Assembly: GCF_023276405.1 (NCBI RefSeq)
Contig: NZ_JALRMO010000001.1
Coordinates: forward strand, 1,116,001-1,180,000
DNA length: 64,000 nucleotides
Direction: 5' to 3'
Source: Paenibacillus hamazuiensis
GTDB taxonomy: Bacteria > Bacillota > Bacilli > Paenibacillales > NBRC-103111
Shown: positions 1-8,817 of the stretch, one piece after another
Layout of the letters: every line of letters starts with the position of its first letter
Numbering within the stretch: the first letter of the stretch is position 1
Translations under genes and position numbers: made by a program
The notes under the pieces: generated by a model
Told to the model about the DNA's origin: nothing
What the model saw: the letters and a program-made list of their open reading frames with translations, nothing else
Databases searched by the model: none

Positions 1-1
1 C

Positions 2-133
2 CGCAGCGGAATCGTCAAATACGACCTTCATGAGCGGGGAACGGACCGCTACCTCGAATTCGATCTGGAAGAGGATGAGGAGAAGGAGCTGGAAGCTTTT
101 TGCAGTGAGCACTGGCAGGAAGCGGAGGAATAA
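2..133 (+). CDS. C-terminal fragment of an acidic hypothetical protein
   Basis: Only the last 43 residues lie in the window. The frame is already open at base 2 and stops at TAA 131-133. The visible tail is strongly acidic, with a run of Asp and Glu in its middle and a Glu-rich end, and has no signal or membrane segment. I recognise no domain in this short piece, and its start and function are outside the window. The neighbouring gene is convergent, so this is the end of a transcription unit that comes from the left. Confidence 0.6.
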   Translation, partial: RSGIVKYDLHERGTDRYLEFDLEEDEEKELEAFCSEHWQEAEE

Positions 134-165
134 TGCGGGTGCGGCGGAAAGCCGCGCTCCCGCAG
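134..165. terminator. Hairpin between convergent genes, possible terminator
   Basis: TGCGGG-TGCGGC pairs with GCCGCG-CTCCCGCA around a GGAAA loop, directly after the stop codon of the leftmost gene and just before the end of the convergent gene. There is no good T-tract on either side, so termination is plausible but not strongly supported. Confidence 0.4.
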
Positions 166-169
166 GTTA

Positions 170-676
170 TTATCCGCGCGAGGGTACGGGGGGCTTACGA
201 TCGTCCGAACCATGAATACGCGTTTTGGCGAGGCCGATGGCCCTATGCTCCCACAAGGTTTGTTCGACAAATTTGGCTTGCTCCGCGCCGCATTTGACAA
301 TCAGGATGACGGAGCCCTGCCTGCTTTTTTTCGTTACGATCTTTTTCCGCTTGATCAAGTTTTTTGCCAAATCGATGGCGAATCCGACCGCAAAGCCGCC
401 GACCGCTCCGGCCAGACCCCAAAAAATCGGACCCCATTCGAGAATGTACCCTCTGGAAACCCCGATGGTCCCGCATATCATAGCCATGAAGAGCCCGAGA
501 TCGACCAGAGAGGTTCCGTCCGTGCCGTGCATCGTATCCATCAGCTTCATCTCTTCGCTGCGGGTATCCAGTGGAACGGCGTAAATGTCCCTGATTTCGT
601 TTTCCGCCAATTTGCTGATCGCCAGCTCCAAATAATGGGATTGTTCGAAGGTTGCGAAAATCTGGTTCACGAACAT
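170..676 (-). CDS. Hypothetical membrane protein with a glycine-rich hydrophobic core
   Basis: This is a 168-residue protein. Its first 50 residues are soluble and contain alternating hydrophobic and charged positions. Two adjacent hydrophobic segments follow (about residues 56-75 and 80-105), the second very rich in glycine. The tail is basic and then mixed. This layout resembles small general-stress or DUF1269-like proteins with a Gly-rich membrane hairpin, but I cannot assign a family. The ATG at 676 has the ribosome site AAGGAG four bases upstream. It overlaps the end of the preceding gene on the same strand by 10 bases, so the two are probably translationally coupled and may act together in the membrane. 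Confidence 0.7.
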   Translation of the reverse strand: MFVNQIFATFEQSHYLELAISKLAENEIRDIYAVPLDTRSEEMKLMDTMHGTDGTSLVDLGLFMAMICGTIGVSRGYILEWGPIFWGLAGAVGGFAVGFAIDLAKNLIKRKKIVTKKSRQGSVILIVKCGAEQAKFVEQTLWEHRAIGLAKTRIHGSDDRKPPVPSRG

Positions 677-1455
677 TTTTCTCCTTTTTCAATGACAAAT
701 GACGGGGGCTGGTATTTTCTTTTTAAAAAAGTGGACTGCTCATAGTCGAACAGTTTGTTGTAGTTCACCGTATTGATGTACGCGTCGTAGATGCCAAAGA
801 AGTAAATCGAAGGAAAGTAAAGCAGCCACTGCGCCCCGACGATTTCTCCCGATTTGCGGAAATCGCCCATGAAGAAATAATGAAGGCCTTCGATAAAGTT
901 GGAGTTTATCACAATGAGGAGCGTAATGACCAGGGTAAAGACGGCCGAAACGATCCGGTGGATGTAAAGCTGCCCCAGACTGGGAACGGTCATCGACCAA
1001 AAGGCGGCAATCCACGGTTTTTTCTTGTCCAAATAATTAATTTCGAGCGGGTTGAACGTGATGGTGGGAAACGGAGCATTTTCCCGTTTGGCCAGAAGAT
1101 AAAGCTTGTTTTCATCGACCGCCGTCCGGTAGCTGTCCCAAATCGCAAACAAATAGACCGGAATATACAGATAAACGAGCTTTACGTTTAAAACGGCTTT
1201 CGCCATTTGAAAATTGCCGGTAAACGTATACATCATCGCCGTATTGAGCAGCGTTTTCTGATTGATGTACAGCTCCCAGACAAATAAGGAGTAACCCCGC
1301 AAAAACTTGTGCAGCAAAAGATGTCCGAAGCCGGGGAACGCTGCGGACCATAGGGCAATTATCAAGGGGCTTCGCGGATGAAACTGCACTGTCCCGAACA
1401 GGCTGACCCTCGCCAAATAATAGCGGCTGCGGTATTTATTCCGGAAATTGTCCAT
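667..1455 (-). CDS. Conserved hypothetical multi-pass membrane protein
   Basis: A 262-residue protein with an internal duplication in layout: each half has an opening motif (SPLIIALWSAAFPGFGHL in the first, KKPWIAAFWSMTVPSLGQL in the second), then hydrophobic helices and an aromatic segment containing IWDSYRT or IYDAYIN. The repeated G-F/L-G-H/Q-L pattern resembles small TM2-like membrane domains, but I do not assign a family. I chose the ATG at 1455 because AAGGGG lies about six bases upstream; an in-frame ATG at 1497 lacks this. It overlaps the next gene by 10 bases and forms a two-gene operon with it. Function unknown. Confidence 0.72.
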   Translation of the reverse strand: MDNFRNKYRSRYYLARVSLFGTVQFHPRSPLIIALWSAAFPGFGHLLLHKFLRGYSLFVWELYINQKTLLNTAMMYTFTGNFQMAKAVLNVKLVYLYIPVYLFAIWDSYRTAVDENKLYLLAKRENAPFPTITFNPLEINYLDKKKPWIAAFWSMTVPSLGQLYIHRIVSAVFTLVITLLIVINSNFIEGLHYFFMGDFRKSGEIVGAQWLLYFPSIYFFGIYDAYINTVNYNKLFDYEQSTFLKRKYQPPSFVIEKGEKCS

Positions 1456-1550
1456 AGGCGTCCCCTTGTCCGTTGGTCTTGGGGACATTGTTTGCAATTA
1501 TTTTCCTTTTTATACGAACATCCCGCCCGAGTGGTACTTTCTCGGCATCG

Positions 1551-2780
1551 TCAGGAAGGCAGCTCGGGCGAAACCGACGCCGTCCGGCGCGGAGCAGGAT
1601 CGATCGCGAATTTCGGCGATTTGCTTAAGAGAGCCGTCAGCAAAATGAGGAAGCCGGTAATCAGGAAAACGACCGGAATCGAGAGCTGATTCGCCAGCAA
1701 TCCGCCGAGCAGCGGGCCGAGCATGATCCCGAGCTGGTTGGCCGTCTGATTGAGACTAAAGGCGCGGCCCCGAAAGGCCGGATCGGTAGTTTTCACAATT
1801 GCGGCGTTAAGCGCCGGAAACACCCCGGCAAAAAATAAACCGTAGCCGAAGCGAAGCGCTCCGAACCCGATCAGGCTGTGGAAGAAAAATTGCAGCAGGT
1901 TGCCGATGCCTCCGGCGAGCAGACCGATAAACAGCACCCTGCCGTAGCCGATCCTTTCCCCGATTTTTCCCCAAAACGGTGCAGCGATAAGCGTGGCGAT
2001 GCCCACGGAAGAAAAAATGATCCCCGAATACAAAGAAGCGGATTCTTGGCTCGAACCGAGCTGCAGCACATAGATCGTCAGCAGCGGCTCCAAAATCAAG
2101 GTGGAAGTGGACGTAATAAACACCATCAGCAAAATAACCATCAGGCAGCGGTTTGAGGACGCTTCCTTCAAATCGCCGAGGACATTGGAGCGCCTGGCTC
2201 CCGATTTCTTGAAATTCGGCTCCTTTACCCACAGCAGGGCGATCAGAAATGCGATAAACACGAGCACACCGGCAAGCAGAAACGTATTGCGCGGCCCTAT
2301 CCAGTGGCTGACCGCTCCGCCGACCAGCGGCCCGATGATCGAAGCGGTCGCGTTTGCGGTCGACATGATGCCGAGCGCGTAGCCGGCGTGTTCCTCCGGC
2401 GTATTGGTCGCGACGAGCGCGATCGACGACGGAATGAAGCCGGCCAGCAGCCCCTCCAGTACCCGGGCAGCCAGCATTTCGTACGGGTTGTCGACCAGGT
2501 AATACAGAAAATAAGCGCCCGACAGGCAGACTCCCGCCCGCAGCATCATCATCTTTCGCCCGTATTGGTCGGCCAGCGAACCCCAGAAGGGGGCGATCAT
2601 CGAGCTGGCCAAAAAGGTGACGGCAAAAATCGTTCCCGTCCATATTTCAAGGTGCGAATTCACACCGAGCTCATCATGCAAAAACAGCGGCATAAAAGGT
2701 ATCGATACCGAATATGCCATGCTGACCAAAAAAGCTCCGACCCATAATACGAAAAGATTACGTTTCCATGAAAAATTCAT
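1551..2780 (-). CDS. MFS transporter, MdtG-like multidrug efflux type
   Basis: About 409 residues with roughly twelve hydrophobic helices. The loop between helices 2 and 3 carries the MFS signature as GSLADQYGRKMMM, and a related GKIGERIGYGRVL motif sits in the second half, as expected from the duplicated fold. The helix-5 region GIMSTANATASIIGPLVGG matches the antiporter motif C of proton-coupled drug exporters. The family exports small organic compounds across the cytoplasmic membrane in exchange for protons; the substrate here cannot be read from sequence. ATG 2780 is preceded by AAGGAGG; an in-frame ATG 36 bases upstream lacks a comparable site. It stands alone, divergent from the universal stress gene. 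Confidence 0.85.
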   Translation of the reverse strand: MNFSWKRNLFVLWVGAFLVSMAYSVSIPFMPLFLHDELGVNSHLEIWTGTIFAVTFLASSMIAPFWGSLADQYGRKMMMLRAGVCLSGAYFLYYLVDNPYEMLAARVLEGLLAGFIPSSIALVATNTPEEHAGYALGIMSTANATASIIGPLVGGAVSHWIGPRNTFLLAGVLVFIAFLIALLWVKEPNFKKSGARRSNVLGDLKEASSNRCLMVILLMVFITSTSTLILEPLLTIYVLQLGSSQESASLYSGIIFSSVGIATLIAAPFWGKIGERIGYGRVLFIGLLAGGIGNLLQFFFHSLIGFGALRFGYGLFFAGVFPALNAAIVKTTDPAFRGRAFSLNQTANQLGIMLGPLLGGLLANQLSIPVVFLITGFLILLTALLSKSPKFAIDPAPRRTASVSPELPS

Positions 2781-2860
2781 GACGCGGCCTCCTTGTTGTT
2801 GCGCTATTCGTATCATAACACGAAACGATCGGCGTTCGGCGTATTTTTTCCATTTCGGGA

Positions 2861-2873
2861 TATAGTAACTATA
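2861..2873. promoter_or_regulatory. 13-bp palindrome in the divergent MFS / usp promoter region
   Basis: TATAGT-A-ACTATA is a perfect inverted repeat 36 bases upstream of the universal stress protein start. It overlaps a plausible -10 element (TATAGT). It could be an operator or simply an AT-rich promoter core; nothing identifies the regulator. Confidence 0.3.
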
Positions 2874-2908
2874 AAGATGGGTTAATGTCAGCTCGAAAGG
2901 GTGTTGCT

Positions 2909-3334
2909 ATGTATTCCAACATATTGGTCGCTTTCGACGGCTCGGATTTATCCAAAAAAGCGCTGAAACAAGCGGAGCGGCTCGCCGTTCGCCACGAGTC
3001 CGGGCTCGAGGTGCTGTACGTGCTGAATTCGCCGGTCATCGTCATCGGAGACGGTATTTTTCCGGCGCCGGAGGCGTCGCGGGAAAGATATGCGGAGCAT
3101 AACGAGAAGGTGATGGAAGCTGTGAATGCGGAGTTGTCCGACTTTCGCGGCGCGAAGGTTCACATCTTGGAGGGCAACCCGGCCAAGACGATATTGCGTC
3201 TTGCCGACCGGATCGGGGCGGATCTGATCGTCGTGGGGAGCAGGGGGCTGACGGGTTTGAACGAGTTTGTGCTCGGCAGCGTCAGCCATAATGTCGTACA
3301 GCACTCTAAAGTGCCGGTGCTCGTGGTAAAGTAG
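2909..3334 (+). CDS. Universal stress protein, UspA family
   Basis: A 141-residue single-domain protein of the usual UspA length. It begins with the family opening (NILVAFDGSDLSKKAL), has a central alpha/beta core, and ends with the ATP-binding signature G-2x-G-9x-G-S, seen as VGSRGLTGLNEFVLGSVS, followed by VPVLVV. UspA proteins are cytoplasmic and bind ATP or related nucleotides under starvation and other stress; a specific role cannot be inferred. ATG 2909 is preceded by GAAAGGGTG, which is better placed than the upstream in-frame ATG at 2885. It is monocistronic, with a hairpin just after the stop. Confidence 0.9.
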   Translation: MYSNILVAFDGSDLSKKALKQAERLAVRHESGLEVLYVLNSPVIVIGDGIFPAPEASRERYAEHNEKVMEAVNAELSDFRGAKVHILEGNPAKTILRLADRIGADLIVVGSRGLTGLNEFVLGSVSHNVVQHSKVPVLVVK

Positions 3335-3359
3335 GGGATGCCGCCGAACGAGCGAAAAC

Positions 3360-3381
3360 AGGAGCCGCCGCGGCAGCTCCT
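3360..3381. terminator. Hairpin between usp and the convergent kinase gene
   Basis: AGGAGC and GCTCCT pair around a GC-rich loop between the two convergent stop codons and overlap the last codon of the kinase gene. There is no clear T-tract, so this is a weak bidirectional terminator candidate. Confidence 0.35.
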
Positions 3382-4483
3382 ACTTCTCCGGTTTCGGAAA
3401 TAATATGCTGAATGTCGTTCCGTTTGAACCGGTTTTAACATCTATTTTCGCGTTGTGGCGTTTGGCGATGTCATAGCAAATGGCAAGGCCGACTCCCGTT
3501 CCGTTCGTCTTTGTCGTAACAAAGGGCGTTCCAAGTTTCTCGATCACTTGCTTGGGAATTCCCGGTCCTTCGTCGATCACTCTTAATCCCACGCAGCTTT
3601 CGGTTTCAAACGTCTCGATACAGACTTGGCCGCCCGCGGACGTAACTTCCATCGCATTTCGCACCAAATTCAAAATCAGCTGTTTGACCTCTTTGGAATC
3701 GAGCATGACATCGGAAACCCGGTTTCGCTTCAACACGAGTTTCTTTCTCGCGATGAAGGCATCGTTCTCCAAAAGGGGGAACAGACGGTCAATGACATCT
3801 ACGATGTTATCTTGGCTTAATTTCGTCTTTTGCACTTTGGTAAGCGAAAGAAAATCGGAAATGATCTCATTGGCGCGATCCAATTCTTCGAGCATCATGG
3901 CGATGATCGATTCGTCCACCGCATGTTTGTTGGTATGCATCAACTGCAGGAAGCCTTTTACCGTCGTTAGCGGATTTCTTACCTCATGGCTGATTCCCGC
4001 CGCGAGCTGAGCCACATGATTCAATCGATCCAGCTTCTCGAGTTCGATCCTTAATTGCTCCTGCGAGTTCCGCAGCCGCCGTTTTTCCATCATATAATCC
4101 GTAATATCCTCGGAGATGGATATGGCCCCGACGATTTTGCCTTGCTCGTTGAATATCGGCTTGCTGTTCCAAACGGCAATCTTTCGAACCCCATCGGGCC
4201 ATTGCAATTCCACGACCTGCTTGTTTTCCTTGCCTTCCGAAATCGCTCTTTGTATGGTTAATTCATCGGCAGTCAGCCATCTTCCATGTTCATCGAAAGC
4301 CCGAACCGAAGGGGGGACGTCCGCCGACATGGAAAAATCCTCCCCAACGTTAATGCGTAGAAATTTCGCCGCCGCAGCGTTATGTACAATTTTTTTGCAG
4401 TTGATGTCCGTGGCGACGGAAACACCGCCGGGAAGATCGAATAACTGAGCGATGATGTCCGATAACTGTCCCTTTACTATCAT
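3380..4483 (-). CDS. PAS-domain sensor histidine kinase (sporulation-kinase type)
   Basis: A 367-residue soluble kinase. A PAS-like sensor domain occupies about residues 10-135 and ends in the PAC-type motif GAISISEDIT. The dimerisation and phosphoacceptor box is GISHEVRNPLTTVKGF at about residue 165, followed by N-box NLVRNAMEVT, G1 DEGPGIP and G2 GTGVGLAI. The absence of membrane segments and the H-box style resemble the cytoplasmic sporulation kinases of bacilli (KinA/KinE group) that feed phosphate into the Spo0 relay, but that pathway is inference. No response regulator is adjacent, which is usual for orphan phosphorelay kinases. Confidence 0.85.
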   Translation of the reverse strand: MIVKGQLSDIIAQLFDLPGGVSVATDINCKKIVHNAAAAKFLRINVGEDFSMSADVPPSVRAFDEHGRWLTADELTIQRAISEGKENKQVVELQWPDGVRKIAVWNSKPIFNEQGKIVGAISISEDITDYMMEKRRLRNSQEQLRIELEKLDRLNHVAQLAAGISHEVRNPLTTVKGFLQLMHTNKHAVDESIIAMMLEELDRANEIISDFLSLTKVQKTKLSQDNIVDVIDRLFPLLENDAFIARKKLVLKRNRVSDVMLDSKEVKQLILNLVRNAMEVTSAGGQVCIETFETESCVGLRVIDEGPGIPKQVIEKLGTPFVTTKTNGTGVGLAICYDIAKRHNAKIDVKTGSNGTTFSILFPKPEK

Positions 4484-4619
4484 AGATTCTCCGATCTTAC
4501 ATGCTGTTTTCTGAGGTCATTTCGGGGAAACTTAACTGGAAGTTATATTCGACATCTTCCGGCGGATTCCTGCCGTTTCGCTTAACCGGGCGGTTTTCCC
4601 GAAGAAACGAAAACAAAGA

Positions 4620-4640
4620 AGGCCGCGAACATCGCGGCCC
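4620..4640 (-). terminator. Intrinsic terminator of the opuC-like operon
   Basis: GGCCGCGA pairs with TCGCGGCC around ACA, and on the minus strand it is followed by TTCTTTGTTTTC. It lies 28 bases after the stop codon of the substrate-binding protein gene and closes the three-gene operon. Confidence 0.8.
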
Positions 4641-4667
4641 TCGGTATAAAAAATAGGAGGAGAAAGC

Positions 4668-5564
4668 TTAGTTAATAAGTCCTTTGGTTTTCAGGAAATC
4701 GTGAGCCACGGTTTCCGCCTTAAGCCCTTCGGAATCGACCTTTGCGTTGAGCTCCTGCATGTCTTGCTCCGTTATTTTGCCTTCCAGCTTGGCCAGGGCG
4801 GTTTGAATTTCCGGATGCTTGCTCAAAACATCTTCGCGGACAAGCGGGCCTGCGTCGTACGGAGGGAAGAAGTGTTTGTCGTCTTCCAAAATGACCAGGT
4901 TGTTGACCTTGATTTGCCCGTCGGTGGAAAACGCGTCGATCACATCGACCTGCTTATCGGTGAGCGAGCGGTACATGATGCCGTGATCCATGCCTTTGAC
5001 GTCTTTGAAATTCAGATTGTATATGTTCTGGAGCCCCGGATAACCGTCGGGTCTGTCCTTGAATTCGAATTCGCAGCCTAATACCAGAGTTTCCGATACT
5101 TTGGCAAGATCGCTGAACGTTTTCAGCTTATATTTGTCCGCCGTTTCTTGGGTGACGGACAGCGTATATGTGTTGTTGAAGCCGAACTTGCTCGGGAACA
5201 CCAGGTGATCTTTTTTCAGCAGCTCCTGTGTTTTCTTAAGCGTTTCTTCGGAGGTTCCGGTTTTTTCCTGGTAGTAGTTGGCCGTAATCGTGCCTGTATA
5301 ATCCGGATACAGCTGGATATCGTTGTTCAGCAAAGCTTTCCATGCGACGTTGGAGCCGCCCAAATTCACTTTGCGGACCACTTTCAAATCGGTGCTGCTT
5401 TCAATGATGTCGGCCATCATGTGAGCGAGCAGAATGTTTTCGGTAAAATTTTTCGAGCCGACGGTGATCGACTCCTTGCTTTGGGAAGCCGCGGGGCTGC
5501 CGCAGCCGGCTGCAGTCAGGGACAATGCGATCGATATAATCACGGTCGTTATTTTTTTTCTCAT
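4668..5564 (-). CDS. opuCC: Glycine betaine/choline ABC transporter substrate-binding lipoprotein (OpuCC-like)
   Basis: A 298-residue lipoprotein. A signal peptide ends in the lipobox LTAAGC, so the mature protein is anchored by Cys20 on the outer face of the membrane. The rest is an OpuAC-type binding domain opening with ITVGSKNFTENILLAHM, and containing YPDYTGTI and DAFSTDGQI, typical of the OpuC/ProX group that binds glycine betaine, carnitine, choline or ectoine. Which osmolyte is bound is not resolved. It is the last gene of the operon, 31 bases after the permease, and is followed by a terminator. Confidence 0.88.
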   Translation of the reverse strand: MRKKITTVIISIALSLTAAGCGSPAASQSKESITVGSKNFTENILLAHMMADIIESSTDLKVVRKVNLGGSNVAWKALLNNDIQLYPDYTGTITANYYQEKTGTSEETLKKTQELLKKDHLVFPSKFGFNNTYTLSVTQETADKYKLKTFSDLAKVSETLVLGCEFEFKDRPDGYPGLQNIYNLNFKDVKGMDHGIMYRSLTDKQVDVIDAFSTDGQIKVNNLVILEDDKHFFPPYDAGPLVREDVLSKHPEIQTALAKLEGKITEQDMQELNAKVDSEGLKAETVAHDFLKTKGLIN

Positions 5565-5595
5565 TGGTTGCTCCTTCCGGGTTAATCTACAAGTT

Positions 5596-6249
5596 TTATA
5601 TCTTAAGGCCTCGCGGAGTGCTCAACCGTTCCATCGAACCGAGCAAAAAATCAAGAGCCATCGCGAGCACCGCCGCCGGCAAGGCACCTATCAGCACCAA
5701 GGCGTCAATATTCCGCGTGATGCCGAGAAAAATAAAATCGCCCAGGCCTCCGGCTCCGATGAACGCCGCCAGCGTCGCCGTGCCTACGTTGATCACCGTG
5801 GCGGTGCGGATGCCGGCCATAATGACGGATAACGCGAGGGGCAGCTCCACTTTGAACAAAATTTGCAGGTTCGTCAGCCCCATCCCGCGAGCCGCCTCGA
5901 TGACCGAACGGTCGACTTCCATAATTCCGGTGCACGTATTGCGGATGATCGGCAGCAGCGAATACAGAAAAAGTGCGGCGATAGCCGTTTTCATGCCGAT
6001 GCCGAACAAAGGGATCATGAATCCGAGCAGTGCCAGGCTCGGTACGGTTTGCAGAACGCCTGCGCCGCCAAGGATGCCGGTTCTTAACGAGGGGACCCTC
6101 GTGATCGCTATGCCGAGCGGAATCCCGACGAAGACGGCAATCGCCATCGACATAAGCACCAGATCGATATGCTGCAGCGTCGCAAGCCAAAGATCGCCGC
6201 TGCGCATATCGAACTGCTTCAGCAGTTGTTCCCACAAGCTTTGGTTCAT
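5596..6249 (-). CDS. opuCB: Osmolyte ABC transporter permease (OpuCB-like)
   Basis: A 217-residue integral membrane protein with about six hydrophobic helices. It has the binding-protein-dependent permease loop as ARGMGLTNLQILFKVELPLA, the EAA motif that contacts the ATPase. The ATG at 6249 overlaps the TGA of the ATPase gene (ATGA), which fixes the start and shows translational coupling. OpuC systems often carry two permease genes flanking the binding protein. Only one is seen here, so the transporter probably uses a homodimeric channel. Confidence 0.88.
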   Translation of the reverse strand: MNQSLWEQLLKQFDMRSGDLWLATLQHIDLVLMSMAIAVFVGIPLGIAITRVPSLRTGILGGAGVLQTVPSLALLGFMIPLFGIGMKTAIAALFLYSLLPIIRNTCTGIMEVDRSVIEAARGMGLTNLQILFKVELPLALSVIMAGIRTATVINVGTATLAAFIGAGGLGDFIFLGITRNIDALVLIGALPAAVLAMALDFLLGSMERLSTPRGLKI

Positions 6250-7376
6250 AACGCCACCTTCCTTCCTGCCCATTGATTGGCAAATGTGGTAAGCAGGCTG
6301 GATCTTGTCACGACCCCGCTGATTCTCATATCCGCATTCAACACGGGAATGACCCCGAAGCGCGTTTCGGTTATCGCAATCAATGCGTCCTGGGCGGTTG
6401 CGTCTTCATCCAGGATGCGGTCTGCTGGCGCGATGATTTCATCAATCGTCGCGATGCGGTCCATACAAGCCTGCAGCTCGTAGGCGGAGACGATGCCCTT
6501 CAGCTTGCCTTCGTCGTCACCGACAAGCAGCGTATCGGTTTTGCGCTGGCGCATGAGCGACAACGCTCGGGCCGGTTCGAGGGAAGGAGAAGCGGTGGCG
6601 GGATTCTCGCGCATGATTTCCTTCACCGAAATGAACTCGGGATTTTTATAAATGCGGTTTTTTCCGATGAACGTTTCGACAAAACCATGGGCGGGCTCGC
6701 GCAGCAGCTTTTCCGGCGTATCCATCTGCAGCAGCTCTCCGTCCTTCATGACCCCGATCCGGTCGGCCAACTTCAAAGCCTCATCCATATCGTGTGTGAC
6801 GAAAACAATCGTTTTGTTCAGCGATTTTTGCAGCCGGATAAGCTCCTCCTGCAGCTGCTCCCGTGTGATCGGATCAAGCGCCCCGAACGGCTCATCCATC
6901 AGGATGATTTCCGGATCGGCCGCAAGCGCCCGGGCGACGCCGACTCTTTGCTGCTGCCCGCCGGACAGCTCGCGGGGGTAGCGGCTCGCGTAGGCGGACG
7001 GCTCCAGGCCGATCATCCGCAGCAGCTCGCGGGCGCGCTCTTTTCTCGCGGCTTTGTTCCAGCCCTTCAATTGAGGGACGAGCGCTATATTTTCCTCGAT
7101 CGTATAGTGGGGGAACAAGCCGATCTGCTGGATCACGTAGCCGATATTCCGCCTGAGCTCCACAAGATTCTCCTTGAGGATGTCTTTCCCTTTGATGCGG
7201 ATCGTCCCGCCGGTATGGGGGATCAGCCGGTTGATCATCTTCATCGTCGTCGTTTTTCCGCAGCCGCTCGGTCCGATAAAAACGATGAATTCTCCTTGCT
7301 GGATGTCAAAGCTCATCGACTTGACGGCCGCCGAGCCGTCGGGAAACGTCTTGCTGACCTGATCGAAAGTTAGCAT
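6246..7376 (-). CDS. opuCA: Osmolyte ABC transporter ATP-binding protein with CBS domains (OpuCA-like)
   Basis: A 376-residue protein. The ATPase domain has Walker A GPSGCGKT at residues 35-42, the signature [16 protein letters not shown], Walker B IILMDEPFGALD and the switch THDMDEAL. After about residue 255 follow two CBS modules. In OpuA/OpuC transporters these sense ionic strength or bind c-di-AMP and thereby gate transport; which applies here is unknown. AAGGAGG lies upstream of the ATG at 7376. It is the first gene of the operon and sits behind a strong promoter that overlaps an inverted repeat, next to a BusR-like regulator gene one gene away. Confidence 0.92.
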   Translation of the reverse strand: MLTFDQVSKTFPDGSAAVKSMSFDIQQGEFIVFIGPSGCGKTTTMKMINRLIPHTGGTIRIKGKDILKENLVELRRNIGYVIQQIGLFPHYTIEENIALVPQLKGWNKAARKERARELLRMIGLEPSAYASRYPRELSGGQQQRVGVARALAADPEIILMDEPFGALDPITREQLQEELIRLQKSLNKTIVFVTHDMDEALKLADRIGVMKDGELLQMDTPEKLLREPAHGFVETFIGKNRIYKNPEFISVKEIMRENPATASPSLEPARALSLMRQRKTDTLLVGDDEGKLKGIVSAYELQACMDRIATIDEIIAPADRILDEDATAQDALIAITETRFGVIPVLNADMRISGVVTRSSLLTTFANQWAGRKVAL

Positions 7377-7455
7377 CTTTTCGACCTCCTTTTTTCTTTT
7401 GTTTTAAAGTTAGCGAATAATTCCTTACATTCATGATAACAGACCGACTCCAAGC

Positions 7456-7493
7456 TGACAACCCAATATAACGAAATAAGTTGTTAGTATCAA
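7456..7493 (-). promoter_or_regulatory. opuC promoter with overlapping inverted-repeat operator candidate
   Basis: On the minus strand TTGATA (7493-7488) is spaced exactly 17 bases from TATATT (7470-7465), a near-consensus sigma-A promoter. An inverted repeat with arms TAACAAC (7486-7480) and GTTGTCA (7462-7456) covers the spacer and the -10 element. A repressor bound there would block the polymerase. The BusR-like protein encoded at 8818-9441 is the obvious candidate regulator, but the pairing is inferred from proximity and family. Confidence 0.6.
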
Positions 7494-7517
7494 TTTTCCA
7501 AACGTGATTTGTCGCCG

Positions 7518-8747
7518 TCACGGTTGTCCGGCGCTCGGGGAGACAACTTCCTTTTTCATGTAAAACCAATAAAAGCACCCGGCCGCCAGCAAGGAGACGA
7601 CGAAGCAGCCGACCCACGGCAGCCAGCCCGCTCCGAGCCCGGTTCCCGTATCGTACAGCCATCCGCCGAGCGAGGTGCTGAGCGCTCCGCCGACGGCCAT
7701 CGCGTACCCGTTAAAGCCGTAATAGGAGGCGAGCTTGCCCGGCGGAGCAAAGGAAGGGATCGCATCAAGCAGCAGCGGGGCGGCAATCATCGTGCCGACG
7801 GCAAACAGCACCGAGCAGGCGCACATCGCGGCAAGCCCGTCCGCCATGCCGAACAGCAGCAGGCCGAACCCCATGCACAACGTGCCCGCGCCGATCGGCA
7901 GAAAGCGGCTGGGGAACTTTTCCGCAAGCCGGGTAACCCGCAGCTGAAGAACGATTACGGAAACCGAGACCGTGGCGTAAATGTAAGCGACGCTTGTCTG
8001 ATCTCCGGTTGCAATCGCCGCCGCCCGCGGAATCGTTAAATAGAGCTGCATGTACAAAAAGTAGTAACCGACCAAAATCAGCGTGTACAGCACAAACGGG
8101 ACGTCCTTCAAAATGGAGACGATATCTTCGGCAACGTTGTGGCCGTGTATGTCCACTTCCAGCGGACGAAGCCCTTTCAGCACGTACAGCGCCAGCACGA
8201 AATAAATGAGGCCCGTTCCGAGCGACAGGAAGCGGAAGTCGAGCGACAGAAGCAGGCTTCCGAGCAGCGTGGAGGCGATCATCGCGATGTTGACGAGCAT
8301 GTTTTTAAGGGAAAACAGCGGCTTGCGAAGCTCCTGCGGCGTCAGCCTGGCGAACGCCGCCTGAAACGCCGGCTCGAACAAAGCGCCGCCCAGTCCGGAC
8401 AACACCGCGCTGAGAAAAAATTGCCACAGCTCGCTGCATACAGCGAACGATCCGAAGCCGGCCGCGCGCACGAACAATCCGGCGACCAAAGTCGGCTTGC
8501 AGCCCAGACGGTCGGCGAGCAGACCTCCGAGAAACGTAACACCTTGCTGGGAAAGCTGCCGCACTCCGAGCAATACTCCCGTCAATGCCAAGGACCAGCC
8601 GAAACTTCCGGTTAAATAGATGCTGAGATATGGAATAAATGAATAAAAGCCCAGATTGACGCAAAGCACCGAGACGAGCAGCACCTTGCTTTCCCCCGAG
8701 GCCGATCGCCAAATATGATAAGCGTTCAAGATCCGATTCCCCCCCAT
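7518..8747 (-). CDS. MFS transporter
   Basis: About 409 residues with twelve predicted hydrophobic helices and the MFS signature in the 2-3 loop as GGLLADRLGCKPT. The motif-C region is weaker than in the other MFS gene of this window, and the substrate is unknown. The start is uncertain. ATG 8747 has only AGAGTG upstream; an in-frame ATG at 8771 falls inside the terminator hairpin that ends the upstream gene, which argues against it. It lies between the BusR-like gene and the osmolyte operon on the same strand, so it may be part of an osmotic-stress group, though nothing in the protein shows this. Confidence 0.8.
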   Translation of the reverse strand: MGGNRILNAYHIWRSASGESKVLLVSVLCVNLGFYSFIPYLSIYLTGSFGWSLALTGVLLGVRQLSQQGVTFLGGLLADRLGCKPTLVAGLFVRAAGFGSFAVCSELWQFFLSAVLSGLGGALFEPAFQAAFARLTPQELRKPLFSLKNMLVNIAMIASTLLGSLLLSLDFRFLSLGTGLIYFVLALYVLKGLRPLEVDIHGHNVAEDIVSILKDVPFVLYTLILVGYYFLYMQLYLTIPRAAAIATGDQTSVAYIYATVSVSVIVLQLRVTRLAEKFPSRFLPIGAGTLCMGFGLLLFGMADGLAAMCACSVLFAVGTMIAAPLLLDAIPSFAPPGKLASYYGFNGYAMAVGGALSTSLGGWLYDTGTGLGAGWLPWVGCFVVSLLAAGCFYWFYMKKEVVSPSAGQP

Positions 8748-8761
8748 TTGAACACACTCTA

Positions 8762-8800
8762 AAAAAAACAACCGAATGCCGAAGCAGCGGTTGTTTTTTT
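8762..8800 (-). terminator. Intrinsic terminator after the GntR/RCK_C gene
   Basis: AAAAACAACCG pairs with CGGTTGTTTTT around a 13-base loop, with runs of A and T on the two sides, so it can work in either direction. It separates the regulator gene from the MFS gene. Confidence 0.75.
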
Positions 8801-8817
8801 CCTGCCCGTTCGGCCGC